DNA of 64,000 nt, taken from assembly GCF_000385135.1 (NCBI RefSeq), contig NZ_ARQM01000010.1:1860001-1924000 (forward strand). The letters are read 5' to 3'. The first letter of the stretch is position 1, and each line of letters starts with the position of its first letter. Source of the stretch: Promicromonospora sukumoe 327MFSha3.1. Lineage in GTDB: Bacteria > Actinomycetota > Actinomycetes > Actinomycetales > Cellulomonadaceae. Positions 14,656-22,806 of this stretch are shown here, piece by piece. Under the pieces are notes generated by a model. The model did no database searches. It was not told where the DNA came from and saw only the letters and a list, made by a program, of their open reading frames with translations. The position numbers and the translations under genes were made by a program.

Positions 14656-17231
14656 GCGCCCCGACGACCACGCACGTCTACTCGACCTCGACCCGCCTCG
14701 GAGAGGTCACGATCGAACCCGTCGACCCGGACCGGGACGCCGAGCTGGTGCAGGGCTGGCTGGCGCACCCGGCGTCGTCCTACTGGCAGATGGGTGACCT
14801 GCACGTCGACGACGTGCGCGAGTACCTCGCGGGCATCGCCGCCCGCCCGGCCGAGGACGCCTGGCTCGGGCGGCTGGACGGCGAGGCCGTGTTCCTCACC
14901 GAGACCTACGACCCCCGGGTGCTGCTCGACGGCGTGCACGACACGCTGCCCGGGGACCTCGGCATGCACCTGCTCGTCGCCCCGCCCGCGACGCCCCGGC
15001 ACGGCCTGACCGACGCCGTGATGACCGCCGTCATGCGGTTCTGCCTGTCGGACGGCGGCGCATCCGACGGTGGCGCATCCGACGGCCCCGGACCGGGCGG
15101 CCTCCCGTCGGGCGGCGGCGCGCCCGCCGGCTCCGGCCGGGGCGCCCTCCGCGTCGTCGTCGAGCCCGACGTCGGCAACCGGAAGATCGCCGCCAAGAAC
15201 GCCGCCGCGGGCTTCCGCGTGCTGCGCGAGGTGGACCTCGGCCGGGGCGCGCACGCCAAGCGTGCGGCGCTGAGCATCGCGACCCGCGCCGACTTCGCGG
15301 CGTCCGCCCTGGGTGACGGCTTCGCGGCCCGGCCCGAGCCCGCGACCCACCGGCCCGACCCCATGGTCGCCACGCACCTGACGGCCGGGCACATGGAGCA
15401 CGCCCACCGGCACCTGGCCGCCAAGGCCCTGGCGGAGCTCGCGCACGAGCGCCTCTTCCAGCCGGAGCCCGACGGGACTGCCGGGACCGCCGGGAACGGA
15501 GCCGCCGACGCCTACCGCCTCGACCTGGACGGCGTCACCTACCGGTTCACCGCCCGCCGCTACGCCCTGGAGCACTGGGTGATCGACGCGGCGTCCATCC
15601 GCCGCACGGCCGACGCCGGCGTCCGCGGCGTCGTCGACCTGCCCGTGGACGCGCTCGAGCTGATCGCCGAGCTGCAGCCCCTGCTCCAGGTGCCCGACGC
15701 CCTGCTGGCGACGTACCTCGAGGAGCTGTCGGCCACCCTGGCCGGCGCCGCCGCGAAGCGCGAGCGCGAGCTCGACGGCACCACCGCCTCGGTACCGGAC
15801 CTGCTGGAGGCGGCACGGACGGCGTCCGGCACGCACGCGACCGCCGAGGCGTTCCAGCAGGTCGAGGCCGCCATGTCCGAGGGGCACCCGAGCTTCGTCG
15901 CGAACAACGGCCGCATCGGCTTCTCCCTGCGCGACTACCGCGCGTACGCACCCGAGCGCGGCGAGCGCCTGCGCATGCTGTGGCTCGCGGCCCGCCGGGA
16001 GCACACCCACCTGGCGCTCGCGGCCGACCAGACCGAGGCGGGCCACTACGGCGTCCCCGGCACCCCGGGCGAGCTGTCCGACGCTGAGCGCGCCGCGTTC
16101 GCCGACCGCCTGGACGCGCGCGGCCACGACCCGGCCGACTACCTCTACCTGCCCGTCCACCCCTGGCAGTGGGAGCACCGCGTCGCGGTGACGTTCGCGG
16201 CCGACGTCGCGCGCGGCGACCTCGTGCCGCTCGGCCCCGGGTCGGACGAGTACCAGCCCCAGCAGTCGATCCGCACCATGTTCAACCGCACGCGCCCCGA
16301 GCGGCACTACGTCAAGGTGGCGCTCGCGATCCAGAACATGGGGTTCCTGCGCGGGCTGTCCCCGGCGTACATGCGCGCCACCCCGGAGATCAACGACTGG
16401 GTCGCGAACCTGGTGACCGGCGACGAGACCCTGCGCCGTGCCGGGTTCGGCGTGCTGCGCGAGCTGGCCTCGGTCGGGTACACCGGCGACGTCTACCACC
16501 GCACGCCCCAGCCCAACCCGCACCGCAAGATGCTCGCCGCCCTGTGGCGCGAGTCGCCCGTGCCCAGGCTCGAGTCCGGCGAGCGGCTGGTGACCATGGC
16601 GAGCCTCCTGCACCGCGACGCGAGCGGCGCCTCGTTCGCGTCCGCCCTGGTCCGCGAGTCCGGCGTGCCGCCCGAGCAGTGGCTGCGCGCCTACCTCGAC
16701 GCCTACCTGTACCCGCTGGTGCACTGCCTGCTCACCTACGAGCTCGCGTTCATGCCGCACGGCGAGAACCTCATCCTGGTGCTGCGCGACGGCGTCGTGC
16801 GGAGGGCGATCATGAAGGACATCGGCGAGGAGGTCGCCATGCTCGGGCACGGCGCCCTGCCGCCCGGCGTCGAGCGCATCCGCGCCGTCGTGGACGACGA
16901 CGAGAAGGCGCTCGCGATCTTCACCGACGTGTTCGACGGCGTGCTGCGGCACCTGTCCGGGATCCTCGCCGAGGACGGCGTGCTGGGCGAGGAGCGGTTC
17001 TGGGCGCTGGTGGCCGAGACGATCGACCGGCACGCGGCCGAGCACCCGGACCTGGCCGGCTCCCGGCCCGGGCTCGGCGTCGACCTGCGGGCCGCGCGGT
17101 TCGCGCACTCCTGCCTGAACCGCCTGCAGCTGCGGAACACGCTCCAGATGGTGGACCTGACCAACCAGTCCGAGTCGCTGATCTACGCGGGTACGCTCGC
17201 GAACCCGGTGCGGCGGACCCCAGAGAGATGA
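14652..17231 (+). CDS. desCD: DesC-DesD fusion: hydroxamate acyltransferase plus NIS siderophore synthetase
   Basis: An 859-residue fusion. Residues about 18-210 are a GNAT acyltransferase like DesC/IucB (EPVDPDRDAELVQGWLAHP, YWQMGD, GDLGMHLLV, VEPDVGNRKIAAKNAAAGF); it contains a Gly/Ser/Asp repeat insertion at about 134-162. From about residue 240 the protein is an IucA/IucC-type NIS synthetase like DesD (GHPSFVANNGRIGFS, LPVHPWQWEH, QQSIRTMFN, KVALAIQNMGFLRG, EINDWVANL, HGENLILVLRDG). The first part would acylate N-hydroxycadaverine with acetyl- or succinyl-CoA; the second would join and cyclise the units with ATP. In Streptomyces these are separate genes. Starts with GTG overlapping the desB stop. 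Confidence 0.9.
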   Translation: MSAPTTTHVYSTSTRLGEVTIEPVDPDRDAELVQGWLAHPASSYWQMGDLHVDDVREYLAGIAARPAEDAWLGRLDGEAVFLTETYDPRVLLDGVHDTLPGDLGMHLLVAPPATPRHGLTDAVMTAVMRFCLSDGGASDGGASDGPGPGGLPSGGGAPAGSGRGALRVVVEPDVGNRKIAAKNAAAGFRVLREVDLGRGAHAKRAALSIATRADFAASALGDGFAARPEPATHRPDPMVATHLTAGHMEHAHRHLAAKALAELAHERLFQPEPDGTAGTAGNGAADAYRLDLDGVTYRFTARRYALEHWVIDAASIRRTADAGVRGVVDLPVDALELIAELQPLLQVPDALLATYLEELSATLAGAAAKRERELDGTTASVPDLLEAARTASGTHATAEAFQQVEAAMSEGHPSFVANNGRIGFSLRDYRAYAPERGERLRMLWLAARREHTHLALAADQTEAGHYGVPGTPGELSDAERAAFADRLDARGHDPADYLYLPVHPWQWEHRVAVTFAADVARGDLVPLGPGSDEYQPQQSIRTMFNRTRPERHYVKVALAIQNMGFLRGLSPAYMRATPEINDWVANLVTGDETLRRAGFGVLRELASVGYTGDVYHRTPQPNPHRKMLAALWRESPVPRLESGERLVTMASLLHRDASGASFASALVRESGVPPEQWLRAYLDAYLYPLVHCLLTYELAFMPHGENLILVLRDGVVRRAIMKDIGEEVAMLGHGALPPGVERIRAVVDDDEKALAIFTDVFDGVLRHLSGILAEDGVLGEERFWALVAETIDRHAAEHPDLAGSRPGLGVDLRAARFAHSCLNRLQLRNTLQMVDLTNQSESLIYAGTLANPVRRTPER

Positions 17232-17260
17232 ACCCCAGAAGAATGAACGCGGAGAGATGA
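17228..17260 (+). CDS. Ten-codon relay ORF linking desCD to the next gene
   Basis: ATG at 17228 overlaps the desCD stop (ATGA) and reads MNPRRMNAER, ending in a TGA at 17258-17260 that overlaps the ATG at 17257 of the next gene (ATGA again). Purine-rich AGAGAG and GGAGAG precede both starts. It bridges a 25-nt gap so that ribosomes could pass from desCD to the acylase gene without release. No protein function is suggested. It may be chance, but two 4-nt overlaps in phase are notable. Confidence 0.4.
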   Translation: MNPRRMNAER

Positions 17261-19953
17261 TAGGGAACGTGGACTTCGACCTGTTTCGTGACGACCTCGG
17301 CATCCCGCACGTGCGGGCCGCCACGGAGACGGCGCTGGCCTACGGCCAGGGCTGGGTGACGGCCCAGGACCGCGGGCTGCAGGTCGAGGCGGACCGGATG
17401 CGGGCCGAGGAGCGGTACGGCGAGATCGCCGGCGCGGCGGGCGCGGCCTGGGACCGGTTCGCCGCCCGGGAGCGGCTGGCCGCCACGGCCCGCGAGATCC
17501 ACGACGCCCTGGGGCAGCCCGAGCGCGCGTGGCTGGCGGCCTACGCCGACGGCGTCAGCGCCGGGCTGCTGGCCGGCGGCCGCGACGTGCCGGAGCTGTC
17601 CGGGGTGCCGTTCCGGCCGTGGCGGCCGTGGACGCCGATCGGGGTGTTCCTCGCGAGCCACGTGCTGTTCAACGGGTTCCCGAGCATCCTGTGGCGCGCC
17701 CACGTGGCCCGGCACCTGCACGTCCCGGGCGTGCCGCTGGACCGGGTGCTGGGCCTGTTCGCGGCCGACGGCGGCTCCGGGTCGAACGCGTGGGCCGTCA
17801 ACGGGCGGTTCACCGAGTCGGGCAGCCCGCTCGTGGCGGGCGACCCCCACCGGACCCTGGAGCTGCCCGGTCCCTACCAGCAGGTCCGGCTCGCGTGCAC
17901 CGACCCGGCGGCGCCGTACGACGTGCTCGGGTTCGCCTTCCCGGGGGTGCCGGGCGTGCCGCACTTCGGGCACGCGGTGCAGCCGTCGGTCGCGCACCCG
18001 GCGGGTGGGGGGTCCTCCGTCGCCTGGGGCATCACCAACGCCGCGGCGCACCACGTGGAGGTCGTGGCCGACGGCGCGGACAGCGCCGGACCCGACGGCT
18101 GGCGCCTGCACTGGCCGGCCCGCGAGCTGTCCGACGTCGGCGTCACGGCCTGGCGCGCGCTGCTGCACGCCCGCACGGCGCGCGACGTCGCCGACGCGTT
18201 CGCCGGGTGGGTGGACCCGGTCAACCGGGTGCTCACCGCCGACAGCACGGGCGACGTGCTGAGCCTGACCGCGGGCAAGGTCCCCGCCGTCCCGGCCGGC
18301 GCGCCCGAGCTGGCGCTGCCCACCGCGAAGCCGGCGGACGGCTACGTCGACCTCCCGGCGCCCGCCGCGGTGACCGAGGTCGCCGTCGACGCCAACGAGC
18401 GGCCGATGACCCAGCGGCCCGCCGGGGCCGACGGCCGGCCGGGCGCCGGCCCGCGGGACCTGCGGCCGGGCCGGGAGGCGCACGCCCTGGGCTGGTCCTA
18501 CGCCCCGCACCGCGCCGAGCGGATCCGGCAGCTCCTCGCCGCGGCCACCGCCCCCGAGTCGCCCGCCACGCAGGCCCGGATCCACGGCGACACCCGCGAC
18601 CTCGGCGCGCCCGGTCTGGTGGAGCACCTGGCCCACGACGCGTCCGCGGCCGCCGTCCGGCTGCGGTCCTGGGTCGACGACGGCGCCCACCTGGACGCCG
18701 GCTCGGCCGACGCCGCCCTCTACATGCGCTGGCGCGACGCGCTGGCCCGTCGCCTGGCCGGGCACCCCGTGTTCGCCGCGCTGCACGAGCCGCACGGGCA
18801 GGACCCGGAGCTGGGGCCGGTGCTCGGCGGGGTGTTCGACGTCGCCGCCGCCGTCGGGGCGGGGCTCGCCCGCGTCCTGGCCGCCGACTGGCTCGTCGTC
18901 GACGGGCCGGGCGGGCGGCTGCGGATCGACGTGGCGGAGGAGGTCAGCGCGGCGCTGGCGGAGGTGGCCACCGCGCCGTCGGAAGCCGCGCCGTCGGAAC
19001 CCGCGCCGTCCGAACCCACCTGGGGCGACCTGCACGTCCCGGCCCCGCTCCTGCCGGTGCCCGACCTGGTGGCGCCCGACGTGCCGGGCCGCCCGGTCGG
19101 TGTGCGGCCCGCCGCGGTCTCGGGGAACAACGAGTCGGTGCGCTGCACGGGCGGCTCGCCAGGCGTGGCGCTCACGGCCTACCGCGCCTCGGTGGCGCGG
19201 TACGTCTGGGACCTGTCGGACCGCACGCAGAGCCGGTGGGGCGTGCCGTTCGGCGCTGGCGGCCGGCCGGGCGGCGCGCACTTCGACGACCAGCACGCCA
19301 CGTGGGCCGACGCCCGCACCACCGCCGTCGTCACCGACTGGGACCGCCTGCGCCCGGCCGACACCAGCCTGCGCCTGCTGAACGGCGCCCGCGGCGCCGA
19401 GGTGTGGCGCCGCGACTTCGGGCCCCACGGCGTCGTCACGGCGCACGTGCTGGACCCGGACGCCGACGCCGACCTGCTGCACGGGTGGTTCACGCAGCCG
19501 CGCGCCGCGTTCTGGGGGATGGGGGAGCACACCCGCGACGAGGTGCGCGACACCTACGCCTTCGTGGACTCCCTGGAGACCCACCACGCCTACCTCGTGC
19601 GGTGGGACGACGAGCCCGTGGTGCTCGTGCAGGCCTACCACCCGGAGCACGACCCGATCGGCACCGCCTACGAGGTGCTGCCCGGCGACCTCGGGCTGCA
19701 CTTCTTCCTCGGCAGCCGTGGCCCGGTCGCGCGGCACGGCGCGCCCGCGGACCCGTGGACCGTGCTCGGGCCGGCCATGCGCGAGTTCCTCTTCGCGGGG
19801 CCGGGCACCCGCCGCCTGGTGGGGGAGCCCGACGCGCACAACGAGAAGGCGCTGCGCCGCATGCAGGTCATGGGGTTCACCGCGGGTGAGGTGGTCTCGT
19901 TCGAGTCGCCGCAGGGGCCCAAGGTCGCGCGGATGGCGTACCTGGAGCGATAA
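17257..19953 (+). CDS. Penicillin-acylase-family Ntn hydrolase fused to a DesC-like GNAT acyltransferase
   Basis: An 898-residue two-domain protein. Residues 1 to about 700 have the penicillin amidase fold: an alpha-part from DLFRDDLGIPHVRA (8-21), the processing site with the likely N-terminal nucleophile Ser176 in DGGSGSNAWAV, GDPHRTLELPG, and the late beta-part AVSGNNESVR with GAHFDDQHATWADAR. There is no signal peptide, so it should act in the cytoplasm, unlike classic exported penicillin acylases. Residues about 718-898 are a GNAT domain clearly related to the DesC part of desCD (HVLDPDADADLLHGWF, FWGMGEHT, LPGDLGLHFF). It may remove or exchange acyl groups on the siderophore. Start is ATG 17257; a GTG at 17269 is possible. 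Substrate inferred. Confidence 0.82.
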   Translation: MIGNVDFDLFRDDLGIPHVRAATETALAYGQGWVTAQDRGLQVEADRMRAEERYGEIAGAAGAAWDRFAARERLAATAREIHDALGQPERAWLAAYADGVSAGLLAGGRDVPELSGVPFRPWRPWTPIGVFLASHVLFNGFPSILWRAHVARHLHVPGVPLDRVLGLFAADGGSGSNAWAVNGRFTESGSPLVAGDPHRTLELPGPYQQVRLACTDPAAPYDVLGFAFPGVPGVPHFGHAVQPSVAHPAGGGSSVAWGITNAAAHHVEVVADGADSAGPDGWRLHWPARELSDVGVTAWRALLHARTARDVADAFAGWVDPVNRVLTADSTGDVLSLTAGKVPAVPAGAPELALPTAKPADGYVDLPAPAAVTEVAVDANERPMTQRPAGADGRPGAGPRDLRPGREAHALGWSYAPHRAERIRQLLAAATAPESPATQARIHGDTRDLGAPGLVEHLAHDASAAAVRLRSWVDDGAHLDAGSADAALYMRWRDALARRLAGHPVFAALHEPHGQDPELGPVLGGVFDVAAAVGAGLARVLAADWLVVDGPGGRLRIDVAEEVSAALAEVATAPSEAAPSEPAPSEPTWGDLHVPAPLLPVPDLVAPDVPGRPVGVRPAAVSGNNESVRCTGGSPGVALTAYRASVARYVWDLSDRTQSRWGVPFGAGGRPGGAHFDDQHATWADARTTAVVTDWDRLRPADTSLRLLNGARGAEVWRRDFGPHGVVTAHVLDPDADADLLHGWFTQPRAAFWGMGEHTRDEVRDTYAFVDSLETHHAYLVRWDDEPVVLVQAYHPEHDPIGTAYEVLPGDLGLHFFLGSRGPVARHGAPADPWTVLGPAMREFLFAGPGTRRLVGEPDAHNEKALRRMQVMGFTAGEVVSFESPQGPKVARMAYLER

Positions 19954-19956
19954 CGT
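19951..19956 (+). promoter_or_regulatory. -10 element formed partly by a stop codon
   Basis: TAACGT, whose first three bases are the stop codon of the acylase gene, ends 6 nt before the ATG at 19963. It would give a leaderless transcript of the dimethylargininase gene independent of the iron-controlled operon. Confidence 0.45.
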
Positions 19957-19962
19957 CGCGGG

Positions 19963-20742
19963 ATGGTCACCACAGAGCCCGCGCACCGCACCCTGCTCGT
20001 CCGCCCGCCGTCGCCCGCCCTGGCCGGCGGCGAGCTGACGCACCTCGAGCGCGTCCCCGTCGACGCGGCCCTGGCCGCGGCGCAGTGGGCGCGGTACGTG
20101 GACGTGTTCCGCGACCAGGGCTGGGCGGTGCGCGAGCTGCCCGCCGCCGACCAGCACCCCGACGGGGTGTTCGTCGAGGACACCGTGGTGGTCTTCGACG
20201 ACCTCATGGTCCTGACCCGGCCCGGGGCCCTGTCCCGGCGCGGCGAGGTCGAGTCCATGCGTCCCATGGCCGGGGCGACCGGGCGGGAGGTCGCCGAGAT
20301 CACCGAGCCGGGCACCTTGGAGGGCGGCGACATCCTCAAGGTCGGCCGCACCGTCTACGTGGGCCGGACGCTGCGCACCAACGAAGACGGCGCGGCCCAG
20401 CTGCGGGCGCTGCTCGAACCGCGCGCCTGGACCGTCGTCGAGGTGCCGGTCACCAAGGCGCTGCACCTGAAGTCGGCCGTCACCGCGCTGCCGGACGGCA
20501 CCGTGATCGGGTACCCGCCGCTGGTCGACGACCCGGCCGTGTTCGAGTCGTTCCTGCCGGTGCCCGAGGCCGAGGGCACCGCCGTCGTCGTGCTGGACCA
20601 GGACACCGTCCTGCTGTCCGAGGGGGCGCCGGGGACCGCAGAGCTGCTGCGCGGACGGGGGCTCACGGTGCGCACCACGCCCGTGAGCGAGTTCGAGAAG
20701 CTCGAGGGCTGCGTGACCTGCCTGTCGGTGCGCGTGCGCTGA
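19963..20742 (+). CDS. ddaH: N(omega),N(omega)-dimethylarginine dimethylaminohydrolase (DDAH family)
   Basis: A 259-residue member of the amidinotransferase superfamily. Features of DDAH/arginine-deiminase-like enzymes are seen: HPDGVFVEDTVVVFDDL with acidic active-site residues, GTLEGGDIL, the His in ALHLKSAVTALPDG and the C-terminal catalytic Cys in EGCVTCLSVRVR (probably Cys253 by analogy). It would hydrolyse methylated arginines to citrulline and methylamines; the related ornithine-forming or deiminase activity is an alternative. It lies 9 bp after the siderophore operon but has its own -10 element, so functional linkage is doubtful. Confidence 0.82.
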   Translation: MVTTEPAHRTLLVRPPSPALAGGELTHLERVPVDAALAAAQWARYVDVFRDQGWAVRELPAADQHPDGVFVEDTVVVFDDLMVLTRPGALSRRGEVESMRPMAGATGREVAEITEPGTLEGGDILKVGRTVYVGRTLRTNEDGAAQLRALLEPRAWTVVEVPVTKALHLKSAVTALPDGTVIGYPPLVDDPAVFESFLPVPEAEGTAVVVLDQDTVLLSEGAPGTAELLRGRGLTVRTTPVSEFEKLEGCVTCLSVRVR

Positions 20743-20840
20743 ACCGGGGCCGGGTGGCGCCCCGTCGTCGGCCCGGAAAGCTGTGGTGCAGGTCACAAGA
20801 GGAAAGGTGCTTACCGAAACTAACAACTTGCGCCCGGCGG

Positions 20841-20846
20841 GATAAT
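20841..20846 (+). promoter_or_regulatory. -10 element for a leaderless ABC-exporter transcript
   Basis: GATAAT ends 7 nt before the ATG at 20854, with no ribosome site between. An upstream in-frame ATG at 20845 overlaps this element and would lie before the expected transcription start, which is why 20854 is chosen. Confidence 0.45.
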
Positions 20847-20853
20847 GGTTGTG

Positions 20854-22806
20854 ATGCCTCCCACAGACGAACGCTCGAATCGATCCGATCCTTCTTCTGA
20901 CCCCAGTAGTCCCCCCGGCGCGGAGCGCAGCACCTTCGCGTCGATCCGTCGCCTCTACCCCTACGTGCGGCCCGCACTGCCGCGCCTGGTCGGGGGACTG
21001 GTGGCCTCCCTCGGCGCCAGCCTCATGGCGCTCGCCATCCCGCGCGTGCTGCAGTGGGTCACCGACGGTCCGTTGACCGCCGGTGCCCGCGAGCACGACT
21101 GGTCGGGCCTGATCTGGTCCGTCGTCCTCGTCGCCGCGCTCGGCGTGGGCGAGGCCGGCCTGATCCTGCTGCGCCGCACGCTCGTCATGTTCCCCGGCAC
21201 CCGGGTCGAGGCCGTGATGCGCATGGCGCTGTTCAAGCACCTGCAGGACCTCCCGGTCGCGTTCCACGACCGCTGGCCCGGCGGGCAGCTGCTCAGCCGC
21301 ATCATGGGCGACCTCGGCCTGCTGCGCCGCTGGCTCGTGTTCGGCATCCTGCAGCTCGTGGTCAGCTTCGTGACCATCGTCGTGGGTGTCGCGCTCCTCG
21401 TGGTCACCGGCGGCTGGCTCGGCGTCATCTTCCTGTGCGGCGCGATCCCGGTGACGATCCTGGCGTTCCGGTTCTCCCGCAAGTACCGCAAGATCTCGCG
21501 GCTCTCGCAGGACCAGTCGGGCGACCTGGCCACCACCGTCGAGGAGTCGGTGCACGGCATCCGCGTGCTCAAGGCCTTCGGCCGCGGCACGGACGCCCTG
21601 GACTCGTTCACCGACCAGGCGTCCGAGCTGCGCGAGACCGAGATCCGCAAGGCCACCACCGACGCCGGCCTGACCACCGCGCTGCGCGTGATCCCCGAGG
21701 CCACGCAGGCCGTCGCCCTCGTCGTCGGCGTCTACCTGGTGGCGCAGGGCGACATGACGCTCGGTGCGCTGGTCGCGTTCTTCACCACCACCGCGGTGAT
21801 CAACGGGCCCGTCGTCGACCTCGGCATGACCCTGTCGATGACGCTCAACGCGCGCACCGCCGTCGACCGCTTCTTCGAGGTCATCGAGACGGTCAACCCG
21901 CTGACCGACCCGGCCCGGCCCGCGGACCTGCCGCCCGCGGGCTCGAACGATGGGGCCGAGACGGGCGGGCACGTCGCCTTCCGCAACGTCACCTTCCGGT
22001 ACGACGACGCCGCCCGCCCCGTGCTCGACCAGGTCGACCTGGAGCTGCCGCCCGGCACCACCACCGCCCTGGTCGGCCTGACCGGCTCCGGCAAGTCGAC
22101 CCTCGCGATGCTCGCGCCCCGGCTCTTCGACGTCACGGCGGGCGTGGTCGAGGTCGACGGCGTCGACGTACGCGACATGACCCGCGCCCAGGTGCGCGAG
22201 CGCGTCGCCGTCGCGTTCGAGGACCCCACGCTGTTCTCCGCGTCCGTGCGGGACAACGTGCTGCTCGGCGTGCGCGACGACCTGCCGGAGGCCGAGCGCG
22301 AGGCGCTCATGACGCAGGCGCTGGAGGTCGCCCAGGCCCAGTTCGTGCTCGACCTGCCGGACGGCGTCGGCACGCGGATCGGCGAGGAGGGCATGTCGCT
22401 CTCCGGCGGTCAGCGGCAGCGGCTCGCGCTGGCCCGGGCCATCGCCGCCCGGCCGCGGGTGCTCGTGCTCGACGACCCGTTGTCCGCCCTCGACGTCACC
22501 ACCGAGGAGGCCGTCACCGCCCGGCTGCGCGACGTGCTGCAGGCCACGACCAGCCTGATCATCGCGCACCGGCCCTCCACCGTGGCCCTGGCCGACCGGG
22601 TGGCCGTGCTGCAGGGCGGGCGCATCACCGCCGTCGGCACGCACCACGACCTGCTCGCCACGGACCCGCACTACCGGTACATCATCTCCAGCCTCGAGCA
22701 GGACTACGAGGCGCACGACGGGGAGAACCCGCCGCCGGACCCCGGCGATCCCAGGAGTGACGGTCCCCGGAACGCCGAGCCCGAGAGCCAGGAGGCGCTG
22801 TCATGA
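20854..22806 (+). CDS. ABC exporter half-transporter with degenerate ATPase site
   Basis: A 650-residue fused membrane-ATPase subunit. Six transmembrane helices lie in about residues 35-335. The ATPase has Walker [10 protein letters not shown] (from about 408), signature LSGGQ (from about 516) and Walker [13 protein letters not shown], where the catalytic Glu after Walker B is replaced by Asp541. The next gene, overlapping by 4 nt, encodes the partner with the opposite pattern, so the pair forms one consensus and one degenerate site, as in heterodimeric exporters. Substrate could be a drug, lipid or peptide. The nearby siderophore operon makes siderophore export conceivable but the separate promoter argues against tight linkage. 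Confidence 0.88.
   Translation: MPPTDERSNRSDPSSDPSSPPGAERSTFASIRRLYPYVRPALPRLVGGLVASLGASLMALAIPRVLQWVTDGPLTAGAREHDWSGLIWSVVLVAALGVGEAGLILLRRTLVMFPGTRVEAVMRMALFKHLQDLPVAFHDRWPGGQLLSRIMGDLGLLRRWLVFGILQLVVSFVTIVVGVALLVVTGGWLGVIFLCGAIPVTILAFRFSRKYRKISRLSQDQSGDLATTVEESVHGIRVLKAFGRGTDALDSFTDQASELRETEIRKATTDAGLTTALRVIPEATQAVALVVGVYLVAQGDMTLGALVAFFTTTAVINGPVVDLGMTLSMTLNARTAVDRFFEVIETVNPLTDPARPADLPPAGSNDGAETGGHVAFRNVTFRYDDAARPVLDQVDLELPPGTTTALVGLTGSGKSTLAMLAPRLFDVTAGVVEVDGVDVRDMTRAQVRERVAVAFEDPTLFSASVRDNVLLGVRDDLPEAEREALMTQALEVAQAQFVLDLPDGVGTRIGEEGMSLSGGQRQRLALARAIAARPRVLVLDDPLSALDVTTEEAVTARLRDVLQATTSLIIAHRPSTVALADRVAVLQGGRITAVGTHHDLLATDPHYRYIISSLEQDYEAHDGENPPPDPGDPRSDGPRNAEPESQEALS

Noticed and set aside
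16921-22716. Very long open frame on the reverse strand opposite desCD, the acylase fusion and the exporter
   Set aside because: Its translation is rich in Arg, Gly, Val and His-x repeats without any domain, and it lies opposite several well-supported genes. Such frames are expected in DNA with G/C at almost every third position.
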